A stretch of DNA of 64,000 bases from Haberlea rhodopensis (lineage: Eukaryota > Streptophyta > Magnoliopsida > Lamiales > Gesneriaceae). Position numbers and translations under genes: made by a program. The stretch spans positions 620,001 through 684,000 of the forward strand of contig CAJQUN010000224.1 in NCBI GenBank assembly GCA_907163345.1. Reading direction: 5' to 3'. The notes beneath the pieces are model-generated. The model saw only the letters and a list, made by a program, of their open reading frames with translations, did not search any database and was not told where the DNA came from. Position 1 is the first letter of the stretch; every line of letters begins with the position of its first letter. Positions 21,672 to 31,433 of this stretch are shown here, piece after piece.

Positions 21672-24600
21672 CTTCCACTTCGGTATCTCCAAGCTTCTCA
21701 GCTCGCCGCCAGGTCTCTGCCTCTCTGCCTTAACCTGCTGGCAGGTCAAACACCTCTTCACAAAAGCGACGACATCACTCTTCATTCTCTTCCACCAAAA
21801 CTGACCACACAGATCTCTGTACATCTTCTTCCCGCCTGGGTGGATGCTAAGTCTGCTACTGTGAGCTCGCTCCAAGATCCCCTTACGCAACTCCGGTGTG
21901 CTTGGAACCACCCATCGGTCACCCAATCTCAAAGACCCGTCATCGGCCACTCTGAACTTCGTTGGCTGACCAAGATGCACTAAAGATAACCACCTCTGAA
22001 CCTCGTCATCTGACCTCTGAGCTCTCCTGATGTCCTCATAGATATCTGGCTCAGCTAACAAGGTCGATACATACACAGGCGATGCATCAATGTCGAAGTC
22101 ATAGCCAAGATGGCAATAGAAGGTCATCATAGCAGACAAATGAATGACGTCCTTAGCAGAACTCCTCACTTTCCGGCTCAAAGCATCTGCTGTCAAATTG
22201 GCCTTCCACGGATGGTACTCTATCTCGCAATCATAGTCCTTGAGTAGGTCCATCCACCTCCTCTGCCTCATGTTCAGCTCTGCCTGAGTGAATAAAAATT
22301 TGAGGCTCTTGTGATCCGTGTATATGGTGAATGAAGTCCCATATAAGTAATGTCTCCAGATCTTCAGGGCGAAGATGATAGCCGCCAATTCCAAGTCATG
22401 AACTGGATATCTGGTCTCATGCGGCTTCAACTGCCTCGATGCATAAGCTACCACATGCTTATCTTGCATCAGAACACACCCAAGGCCCTGAAGCGATGCG
22501 TCAGTATACAGAACAAATCTGGAGTTCTCCATAGGGATCACTAACACTGGCGCCGTCGTCAAGCGGTGCTTCAACTCCTGGAAGCTCTCCTCACAAGCTT
22601 CTGACCAAAAGAAAGGCACTCCCTTCTGGGTCAACTGAGTCAGCGGCTTGGCAATCTTCGAAAAGCCCTCGACAAAGCGCCGATAATACCCGGCCAAACC
22701 AAGAAAACTCCGAATCTCTGGCACAGAAGTGGGGGCAGCCCACTCCATCACAGCCTCAATCTTCTTGGGATCTACAGATATCCCGCTGCTCGATATGACA
22801 TGCCCCAGAAACACTACACTGCTCAGCCAAAATTCACACTTACTGAGCTTAGCATACAACTGATGCTCTCTGAGAATCTGAAGCACTGTCCTCAAGTGTT
22901 TCACATGCTCCTCCTCGCTCCGGGAGTAGATAAGAATGTCGTCTATGAACACGATGACGAACTGATCAAGATACTGCTGAAACACTCTGTTCATCAGACT
23001 CATGAAGACTGCTGGAGCATTCGTCACGCCGAACGGCATCACTAGGAACTCATAATGTCCATAACGGGTCCGGAACGCTGTCTTCTGCACATCTTCCTCT
23101 CTGACCCGAATCTGATGATACCCGGATCTCAAATCAATCTTACTATACACCCTGGTACCTTGCAACTGATCAAACAGATCATCGATCCTTGGAAGAGGAT
23201 ACTTGTTCTTCACTGTAGCCTTATTCAGTTGCCGGTAATCGATACACAACCGCATCGAACCGTCCTTCTTCTTCACAAAGAGAACTGGTGCGCCCCATGG
23301 CGACACGCTCGGGCGTATATATCCCTTGTCCAAGAGATCCTGTAACTGTTCTTTCAACTCTCTCAACTCTGCCGGTGCCATCCTATAAGGTGCACGAGAG
23401 ATAGCGGATGTCCCTGGCAACAGCTCGATCCCAAACTCGACTTCCCTAGCCGGTGGGAATCCTGGGATCTCTTCTGGAAATACATCAGCGAACTCTGCCA
23501 CTACTGGTACATCCTCAACTCTGAGTTCTTTACTCTTCCCAGATGTGTCCACGGTATAAATGAGATAACCCGTGTGTCCACGTTCCAACAACTGAGTCAT
23601 CTTGATCGCTGAAATCAACGGAATCTTCGCACGAGAACCGTTGCCATAGAAAGTCCACTGACTGCCCAACTCAGGTCTGAACTTCACTGTCCTCTGTCGG
23701 CAATCTACCACTGCCTGATATCTGTTCAGAACATCTATACCCAAGATGCAGTCGAAGTCTGACATACCCAGCACAATCAAGTCTGATCTCAATTCGTTGC
23801 CCTCAAAATAAATGAGGCAGTCTGCCATAAACTGATCAGCAACAACATTTCTTCCAGTGGGTGTCGAGACAAGGAGAGGCGTGGGTAAAGAAGACGTGCG
23901 CATATGGTGTCTTTCCACAAAACCCACCGATACAAAAGAATGGGAGGCACCTGTATCGATCAAAATAAAAGCAGGGTACGTAAATAAATGACACGTACCG
24001 GCAATCACCTCCTCTGGGGCTGCCTGAGCCTGCTCCCTGGTCAGTGCATATACCTGCCCCTGGGGTGGTCCTACTGTCTGACCTCCCGATGGTCGAGGCC
24101 CAAACTGCTGCCTCTGCTGCACTGTCCTATCCTCAAACCTCGGCCTGCTGCCCTGATACTCTGACTGTCCTCCCCGTGTGGGGCAATACCGAGCAATGTG
24201 GCCCATCTTGCCACAGACATAACATGCAGGACACTTGTTTGAAGAATGTGGCCCTCCACAATTATTGCACCTCGGCTCTCCCGGCCTATCCCCTTGTGAA
24301 GATCCTCTATTGGCCGACCAATTACCTTTCTTGTTATCCTGCTTCTGTCCAAAGTGTTTCTTTCCACCATACCTTGAAGATGAAGAGGCACCACGGGGTT
24401 TAAATGGCTCACCCCGAGGCCTCAAGTTGTCACTAGTCTGCCTCTGTTGCGGTACCGGTGGTGGCATAGCGTAAGCTCCCACTCCTAGCTCAGCAAGCTC
24501 CGCTCTTGTTAGAGCGTCATCAAAAGAAGTTGGGTTATTGGTGATAACCCGGTCATAGAGCTCCGGTCGCAATCCTTTCATAAAGTTCCTCATCTTAGCG

Positions 24601-25118
24601 TGTCCACTGGTGGCAATGTGGGGGACGTACCTCAGTAATGAAGAGTACCGTGTGGCATAGTCTGCCACTGTCATGTTCCCCTGCCTCAGACTTGTAAATT
24701 CATCCTCCTTTGTCTGTCTTGCTGCCGCGGAGAAGTACCGATTCAGAAACCTAGTCCTGAAGAGTGTCCAATCAATCACAGCACCTAGTGCTCTCATTTC
24801 CATTACTGTGCTCCTCCACCACATCAGAGGTTTCTTGGCTAATTGAAACTCCGCTAGCCTCAGCCAAGCTGTCACAGCACAAGGAGCCGATACGAAGATC
24901 TGCTCAAGTCTTTCCAACCACTCTTCAGCCTCTTCTCCGGACTCTGTCCCCTCAAACCAGGGCGGATGATAAGAGAGAAATTGTGTCAAGCTAATCTCAC
25001 CCGGTAGCAGCAACTGAACCACTGGTTCCATTCCTACAGCCGGTGGAGGTAGATGGTTTGTCTGTCCAATACTAGCATTCATGCTCCCCATATCACCGAC
25101 TTCCTCATTAGCAGCCAT
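21579..25118 (-). CDS. Tekay-B gag-protease-RT-RNaseH-integrase polyprotein, open until a frameshift near 21,670
   Basis: Main open frame of a Ty3/gypsy polyprotein, about 1,179 codons. The start is taken at the ATG at 25,118 (MAANEEVG), the position conserved in Tekay-C and -D. Domains in order: Gag (about residues 50-200), two CCHC zinc knuckles near 285-315, protease with DTG near residue 388, reverse transcriptase with FIDD near 723, RNase H (YTDAS) near 870, and integrase HHCC zinc domain near 1,085-1,126. One extra G near 21,668 shifts the frame, and the reading stops at 21,579 inside integrase. Everything upstream is uninterrupted, with catalytic residues present. The product would copy RNA to cDNA in cytoplasmic particles. 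As read here it lacks the integrase core and chromodomain in frame. Confidence 0.93.
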   Translation of the reverse strand: MAANEEVGDMGSMNASIGQTNHLPPPAVGMEPVVQLLLPGEISLTQFLSYHPPWFEGTESGEEAEEWLERLEQIFVSAPCAVTAWLRLAEFQLAKKPLMWWRSTVMEMRALGAVIDWTLFRTRFLNRYFSAAARQTKEDEFTSLRQGNMTVADYATRYSSLLRYVPHIATSGHAKMRNFMKGLRPELYDRVITNNPTSFDDALTRAELAELGVGAYAMPPPVPQQRQTSDNLRPRGEPFKPRGASSSSRYGGKKHFGQKQDNKKGNWSANRGSSQGDRPGEPRCNNCGGPHSSNKCPACYVCGKMGHIARYCPTRGGQSEYQGSRPRFEDRTVQQRQQFGPRPSGGQTVGPPQGQVYALTREQAQAAPEEVIAGTCHLFTYPAFILIDTGASHSFVSVGFVERHHMRTSSLPTPLLVSTPTGRNVVADQFMADCLIYFEGNELRSDLIVLGMSDFDCILGIDVLNRYQAVVDCRQRTVKFRPELGSQWTFYGNGSRAKIPLISAIKMTQLLERGHTGYLIYTVDTSGKSKELRVEDVPVVAEFADVFPEEIPGFPPAREVEFGIELLPGTSAISRAPYRMAPAELRELKEQLQDLLDKGYIRPSVSPWGAPVLFVKKKDGSMRLCIDYRQLNKATVKNKYPLPRIDDLFDQLQGTRVYSKIDLRSGYHQIRVREEDVQKTAFRTRYGHYEFLVMPFGVTNAPAVFMSLMNRVFQQYLDQFVIVFIDDILIYSRSEEEHVKHLRTVLQILREHQLYAKLSKCEFWLSSVVFLGHVISSSGISVDPKKIEAVMEWAAPTSVPEIRSFLGLAGYYRRFVEGFSKIAKPLTQLTQKGVPFFWSEACEESFQELKHRLTTAPVLVIPMENSRFVLYTDASLQGLGCVLMQDKHVVAYASRQLKPHETRYPVHDLELAAIIFALKIWRHYLYGTSFTIYTDHKSLKFLFTQAELNMRQRRWMDLLKDYDCEIEYHPWKANLTADALSRKVRSSAKDVIHLSAMMTFYCHLGYDFDIDASPVYVSTLLAEPDIYEDIRRAQRSDDEVQRWLSLVHLGQPTKFRVADDGSLRLGDRWVVPSTPELRKGILERAHSSRLSIHPGGKKMYRDLCGQFWWKRMKSDVVAFVKRCLTCQQVKAERQRPGGELRSLEIPKWKWGAHFHGLRDSFAEECFRLRCYMGDCGQIN

Positions 25119-25327
25119 GCTGTAACACAAATGTTAACAACAATTCCAAAGCAATACATGTTATACCGTTAGATAACAGGAGTGATATAAGCATGTTAGT
25201 ATAACAAGATATACAAAATATGCACCACATGCATAATCATGCTTCAAATGGAAGCACCTAGCCTATCATGCTAAGGCTACCCTTCACTCGTTCCCGGGTT
25301 CTCTAACCACTGCTCTGATACCACTAA
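25119..25327 (-). promoter_or_regulatory. Tekay-B leader and primer-binding site
   Basis: The primer-binding site TGGTATCAGAGC (minus strand) is at 25,312-25,323, four bases from the LTR. The following 190-bp leader ends in a pyrimidine-rich tract and ..ACAG just before the ATG, similar to Tekay-C and -D. Confidence 0.88.
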
Positions 25328-27385
25328 TGTAAGGACCCTAATCCTTAAGTGCGGAATCAAGGCATAATAGAGCTAATATAAATGATCAGAGTGAGAAATA
25401 ACGTGTTGAGTCTATGAGCTTAAGCATTACATGCCAAAATAAGGACTACCAAAAATTGATTAATTACATTCCAATCAATGAATGTTCAATTATAGTTTTA
25501 TACTACTCATAGAGTAGATACTATCCAATTAATCCTGTCCTTCAGTCTCAAAAGCATCCTCAAAAGCTCACCATCTCAACCCGTCTAGCCCTTCTATCAT
25601 GCCAAACGTGTACCTACAAGGACAACCCCCAAACATGAGCAATAATAATCATTCATATTCAACACAATATGAAGATAAAGCGTAAATGCATAATCATAAT
25701 AAAACACTTCCTGTTTTCCCCATGCATTTCAAACGCTTCCCGTTTGGTCGTCCCTGTACCATAACTCATGAGTATAATCAACAGATTATTTTAAATGGTC
25801 CAAACATGTCATGAACATATACCATTTCATCAATATACCAAATACTGATCCTCAATCCCTAGTCTGTCCATCACAATGTATTTTAATGCCCCTCGCTTAT
25901 TTACATATAGACGGCATAGGATAACCTCGCTTCAATGGACTGCGGGACTCCCACCCCTCGCCTCTCATTGAGCGGCAAATACCCTTTCCTCGTCCTATAT
26001 GATAACCACGCTCAAATGTGACATGCGGCGCTCCCACCCCTCGCTTCACATTTAGCGGAACCAAACCAAATAGCGGCAAGCATTAAAATCATCAAGGGAT
26101 GACCACGACTCATGGGATGTGCACCAATAATCATATGCATCTATAAACATCATGCATAACATGTATTTGCATCCACTATGCAATACCACATATATACTTG
26201 CATCCATAATGCATAAACAATAAGTATATAAGATACATGTACCGTTGGGGTGCCCGTACGTCCACTACGTACCTTTCCAAAATGTAGGGTATGGTAGGAC
26301 TTCAATGCCTTGGCTGTGTTGCCACCTGGGATGGTTCTACACATTCACATAAACCAATATTAGAACCCAATAATAGTCCAATACCAAAAATCCTACAAAA
26401 ATAACCAAAAAAACCATATTTTGGCTTTCGCGATCGATCGCCCCTCACGGCGATCGATCGCCAATCCTCACTGTCCGAGAATCAAAATTGCACCCTTCGG
26501 CGATCGATCGCCACCCCTGGCGCGATCGATCGCCAGACCCGCCGATCGATCGCCCAAGAGTGGCGATCGATCGCCAAGCGCTGGCAAAACTCACTGCCTG
26601 GGCGCGATCGATCGCCTGGAATGGGCGATCGATCGCCAACCCCTGTAACCCGAAAATCCCCCATTTTTGTACCTCTAAACCATTCCAACCCATTCCAACA
26701 CTTAACCAACCAATCAACAACATAAATATCAACATAAACCACCAAAATACACTTCAAAACAAGTATAAATCTAACCCTTAACCAAAACCACAACAACCCC
26801 CACAAACCCATTTCAAAATCATTAAAAACCCTTCCAAAACTAACCCAAACACAATAAAAATGACAATGAGGCATCCATACCTCTTGGGGACCTCAAATCA
26901 CCCAATAATCTTCACAAATCAAGACTTTTGGAAGGTTTTCTCTTCAACCCTAAGCTCAAGCTCGAAAATGGAAGAAGGGAAAGGGTTTGGGTGGTGATTG
27001 TGGTAAAGTAAGAATGAGTGGATGAGGTGGGGTTGGGGTAGTAAAAGGTGTGGTTTAATTAAAAGCAAATCAAAATAATTACATGGTGTATAAAACACCC
27101 CAACATGATATTTTTCAAAGCATTAACTCAAAATGCACCAAATATCAATTAAACACATGATTTCCAGTTAATTGCTACCAAAGGCAAATAAATCATGCTT
27201 CCAATAATATTTACCCAACATGCACCACATGCACCCTGAAATGCAACCCCGGGTCATCCTATCCACATGACCATGCATTTCCATAAGGTAAATAAATTCC
27301 AACACATAATTAATTACTACCATAATTAATCATATAATCACAATTAATGCACCAAATTGCAATTAATCATTTCAGGGATATCACA
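25328..27385 (-). repeat. Tekay-B 5' LTR, complete (2,058 bp)
   Basis: Minus-strand TGTGATATCCC at 27,385 to ..GGTCCTTACA at 25,328. On the minus strand it carries the palindrome array (26,635-26,431), an AACCATCCCAGG block near 26,330, a GTACGT...ACGTAC hairpin near 26,255-26,273 and CGC-type hairpins near 25,880-26,080. The order of these blocks matches the Tekay-C and -D LTRs. No gene inside. Confidence 0.93.
26431..26635 (-). repeat. Eight-site CGATCGATCG palindrome array (Tekay-B 5' LTR)
   Basis: Palindrome starts (plus strand) 26,431, 26,451, 26,501, 26,523, 26,543, 26,564, 26,605 and 26,626. In element orientation the spacings are 21, 41, 21, 20, 22, 50 and 20, the same series as in Tekay-C although the spacer sequences differ. 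Confidence 0.92.
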
Positions 27386-27390
27386 GTAAA

Positions 27391-28349
27391 ATGTGCATTT
27401 TTGATATTTTTGTGGGATTTTTGGATATTGGACCATGATTAGCTTCTAATATCAATTTGTATGGTTTTGTAGAACCATCCCAAGTACCCACAACCTCAAG
27501 GAAATAAAGCTCTCCGATTTCTCCACTTTTGGGATTAAGGTACATAAGAAACGTACGGGCATCGGTAAACTATACTCCTACATATGATGTTTGTAATGAT
27601 AATGTTTATGATGATGATGATGTTTACGACGATGAGTATGATAAGTAAATTATGATAATGATGTTTATGACGAACGATGCGTATGATAAGTAAATTATGA
27701 TGATGATGTTTCTGATAAGTGAAGAGGATACGATATCCATGAAGATGATTATGACAAGTAATGATGATGTTTATATGATGTTTATATCATGATACAATGT
27801 CATGATACGGTAAGATGCCATACGATGTTATGATTGGGTAAGACGCCCACATGGCAAGATGACATACGATGTTTATGATATGGTAAGACGCCATATAACA
27901 GGGTAAGACGTCCATATGTATGAATGTAAATCAGGGTCAACAAGAAGAAGTTAACGAATAACTAACAAGTTTACTTAACTAAGATTTCATACATTTACTG
28001 TTATGTTTCTTTTATGATGATTAAGTAAAGATGTGCATGCTCACGATGTGTTGTCCCTGTAGGTACACTTTTGGAGAAAAGGCTCAGGGTCGGGTTGAGA
28101 CAGTGAGCTATGAGGAGCGTGAAAGAAATTAGGATGCAGGATTTTTGGGATAGTCTCTACTCTAGGAGTAGCATAATTCTATCGCTTCAACATTCATTTT
28201 GATAATGTAATCAATTAAGTTTGAAGTTTCATATTTTTGGCCTGTAATCTTATAGCTCAAACTACAACCTTAACCTTGAGACGTTATTATATGCAATGGT
28301 TAGTCCATCATATGTGTTAAAGATGATGTTAAGGTAGGAGGACCCTACA
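27391..28349 (+). repeat. Tekay-C 5' LTR, right part
   Basis: Resumes after the Tekay-B insertion (TSD copy 27,386-27,390) and ends GGACCCTACA. It contains the AACCATCCCA block at about 27,473, a decayed GTAC hairpin near 27,540, a GATGATGATGTTTATGA-type minisatellite at about 27,590-27,800 and an otherwise gene-free tail. Confidence 0.9.
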
Positions 28350-28353
28350 TTAG

Positions 28354-28365
28354 TGGTATCAGAGC
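28354..28365 (+). promoter_or_regulatory. Primer-binding site of Tekay-C
   Basis: TGGTATCAGAGC lies four bases after the LTR end and is complementary to the initiator tRNA-Met 3' end. A 190-bp leader follows before the ATG at 28,556. Confidence 0.92.
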
Positions 28366-28555
28366 AGTGGTTAGATAACTCGGGAATGAGTGAAGGGTAG
28401 CCTTAGCAATAAGTTAGCTAGGTGCTTACTTTTAAACATGTTTTGTGCATAAGTGGCATATGAAGTATATGATGTTGTGCTAACATGTTTTGTTTATCTA
28501 ACGAGGTATTATATGAACTGCTGTTGGGTATTGTTGTTAACCCTTGTCTTACAGT

Positions 28556-29926
28556 ATGGCAGCAAACGCGGAAGTGGGTGACGCTGTGAGCGTCAATGCA
28601 AGTGCCGGACGCACGAATCCTCTACCCCCGCCAGCCTTTGGCGAAGAACCGTCTGAACAGCAATTACTGCCTGGGGAACTGAGCTTGACTCAATTTCTTG
28701 CATACCGACCCCCGACCTTTGAAGGAACGGAAACAGGGGAACAAGCTGAAGAGTGGTTAGAAAGAATAGAGCAAATTTTCGTGGCAGCTCATTGTGCTAA
28801 GACGGCCTGGATAAGACTAGCGGAGTTCCAGTTGGCCAAGAAGGCGCTGATGTGGTGGATGACCACCATGGTAGAGCAAGAGGCTCAAAGTTATGAAGTG
28901 AATTGGAAGATGTTTCGAACTCGGTTTCTAAACCGCTATTTTTCGGCTGCTGCACGACAAGCCAAGGAAGACGAATTTACTCACCTCAAGCAAGGTAGCA
29001 TGTCAGTATCAGATTATGCTCTTCAATACTGTTCCTTACTCAGATATGTGCCTCATATCGCCACAAGTACGCAAGCAAAGATGAGGAACTTCTTGAAGGG
29101 CTTGAGGCCGGAACTGTATGATAGGGTGATCACTTATGGCCCTACTTGCTTTGATGATGCACTGTCACGGGCTGAGTTAGTCGAGCTAGGAGTTGGTGCA
29201 TACCCTGATGTCGTACCACCTCCAGCACCCCCTCAGAAATCCACTCCTGATAATTTGAAGCCAAGGGGTGAGCAGTTCAAATCAAGAGGAAACACATCGG
29301 CGTCAAGGTTCAGTGGTAAGAGGCCCGACAACCGTTGGAAAGGAAACCGTAGAGATGACGCCCAGTCAGGAAGAGGACAGCCTCAGGGAGGCAGACTTGG
29401 GAAGATCCTGTGTTCTAATTGTGGGCAACCACATCTGACAAAAGACTGCATGGGATGCTATGTTTGTGGCAGCAAGGGCCACTTTGCTCGGCAATGTCCC
29501 AACCGGGAAGGACAACCGAACTCTGCAGGGAGGTCTGCAGAAAGAGCAGTACAGCACATGCCGCCGTTTGTACCTAGGCAGTATGGAGGTCAGCCCATGG
29601 GGCCACCTCAGGGACAGGTTTATGCCTTGACAAGGGAGCAGGCTACAGCGGCTCCGGAGGAGGTTGTAGCGGGTACGTGTCTTTTATTTACGCACCCTGC
29701 TTTTATATTGATCGACACAGGTGCGTCACACTCTTTCGTGTCGACAAGTTTTGTGGAAAGACACCACATATGCACTTCTCCGTCGCCCACGCCTCTTATA
29801 GTCTCGACCCCCGCTGGAAGAAGTATGATAACTAATCAGATTGTCTATGATGGCCTCGTTTATTTTGAGGATAACGAGCTAAGGTCAGATTTGATTGTTC
29901 TGGGAATGTCAGACTTTGACTGTATA
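28556..29926 (+). pseudogene. Tekay-C gag and protease, cut by a solo copia LTR
   Basis: First part of the gag-pol polyprotein. The ATG at 28,556 (MAANAEVG) matches the start in Tekay-B and -D. The Gag domain covers about residues 50-200 (with WLERIEQIF and RLAEFQLAKKALMWW). Two zinc knuckles follow at 29,410-29,448 (CX2CX3HX4C) and 29,456-29,497 (CX2CX4HX4C). The aspartic protease has DTG at 29,714-29,722. The frame is intact to 29,926, where a reversed copia LTR enters after gtata and adds about 25 foreign codons before a stop at 30,001. Gag itself is undamaged; the polymerase part is disconnected. Confidence 0.92.
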
Positions 29927-31433
29927 TGTAAGTATTCCTTTGAGCATACAACGCAGCGGAATAAAATTTATAGGATTACAAACCAGCAGATCTATACATA
30001 GGTTATCATATCGGATTAAGGAATACGAAGGTCTTACCCTTGTAGCGTGTTTGAAGCAGAATCCACGGAGCAGCACAAACGTCCAACGCCTTCTCCGAGT
30101 CAATAGCAAAACTCGATGAGCTTTGCCTCAACGGTATCCACACGATCAAATCGGGTGAAGGGATGGTTTAATAACAAGTTACTAGACAAGTTATTAAACC
30201 GGAACAAGAAACACACTCGATTTTAAATCGAAGAGGATGGCTCGAAATCACTACTCCCCCTTCGGCTATTGTGAAACCGAGAGAGAAAGAGATGAGGCGG
30301 CCGAGTCCCCTTTTTTTGTGTAGGTTGGAATGATCAAAGTTGTGTCTTACAATTAATCATCATCTTGTATTTATATTATAAGGCTTTCAATTAAGGTTCA
30401 AGACTTTCTTAAAGTCTTATGGGCCCAAACCCATGATTTAATTAAAACCTTTTAATCACTTAATTAAGACTCTTCTTAATTAATTAATTCATCCCATGAA
30501 TTTAATTTCCCTTCTCGATTTAATCTTTTGTGTGACCCGATAGGATCTTGTAATGTTGGCAGTGACATAAAATCTCATTTTATGTCGCAAGCATTGAGCG
30601 GTATCTAGCAACACATCGATGCTACCCAAATTACAAGAATGTCAATGACTCGACATAACCTTTAGAACTTGTGATAATATTAATCATGTAACTTAATCCC
30701 TTTGTCCTTTGTGTTTAGATTGAACACGAGTCATGGAATAGTCATACTCGTATATCCAATCTTTATTTCTTGATCCCCAAGTAGAACTAGAATAAACGAA
30801 TAAGCTCGATATCTCATATCGACTCATTCGAGCATGGCCATGCATTTTAGTTCTCACTTGATCAAGGGCCAAACACATCTCCTGTTATATAGGATGGACA
30901 AATCCTATCTCGATCAGTCAACATCCCTCTACATAATTCGTAGTGTATCCAATAGTCGCCTTTATAGTATACCCTGTTACGGGTAACGTTTGACGATATC
31001 AAGATACATAACTCCTTATGTTGGGATCTCTGATGATCACAAGTCGTAAGGATTGCATACATTATTATCACTATGAGAATTGCATATGACGATCATATAA
31101 CTATCCATGTTGCATTCTCATGGTGGGTCTGTCCAGTACATCGTTCTCTAACATGTACCCATATGTTGATTTGATATCTCATATCAATGAACAATTCATC
31201 GATCAAAATATACTAGTCTCTACGTATTATCATTATCCCTATTCATGATAATACTTGACTAGGGACATCTTTAAGAATAATACAATATTATTCTAAGGAC
31301 ATTAACATATATATTAATTCACAATGCACAGTTAAAAGAATAATATATAATAATGAATTGCCATTCATAAAACCATAAACATTGTATGTCTTAAACAATC
31401 ATCTAATGACTTGTCTTAGGGCATATCCCAACA
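29927..31433 (-). mobile_element. Solo Ty1/copia LTR inserted in Tekay-C pol
   Basis: A 1,507-bp sequence that on the minus strand begins TGTTGGGATATGCCC and ends CTTACA, the same termini as the copia 3' LTR at 38,440-39,916. It is flanked by an exact 5-bp TSD gtata (29,922-29,926 and 31,434-31,438). No internal sequence or second LTR is present, so it is a solo LTR left by LTR-LTR recombination. It lies opposite to the host element. No gene inside. Confidence 0.93.

Larger units (their letters stand above)
6195..27385 (-). mobile_element. Tekay-B: Ty3/gypsy chromovirus, near full length, interrupted by LARD tandem
   Basis: A minus-strand element between TSDs gtaaa (6,190-6,194 and 27,386-27,390). 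Its 5' LTR is 25,328-27,385, its primer site 25,312-25,323, its coding region 25,118 down to 20,571, its polypurine tract about 20,537-20,550 and its 3' LTR 20,536 down to 6,195, split by the LARD tandem. Reading the two LTRs side by side I count about nine single-base differences over about 1,850 bp, so this is a young insertion. About 100 bp of the 3' LTR (equivalent of 27,185-27,286) was lost at the LARD junction. Confidence 0.92.

Noticed and set aside
21654..24994. Plus-strand open frames opposite Tekay-B pol
   Set aside because: Antisense shadows of a clearly recognised polyprotein on the minus strand.
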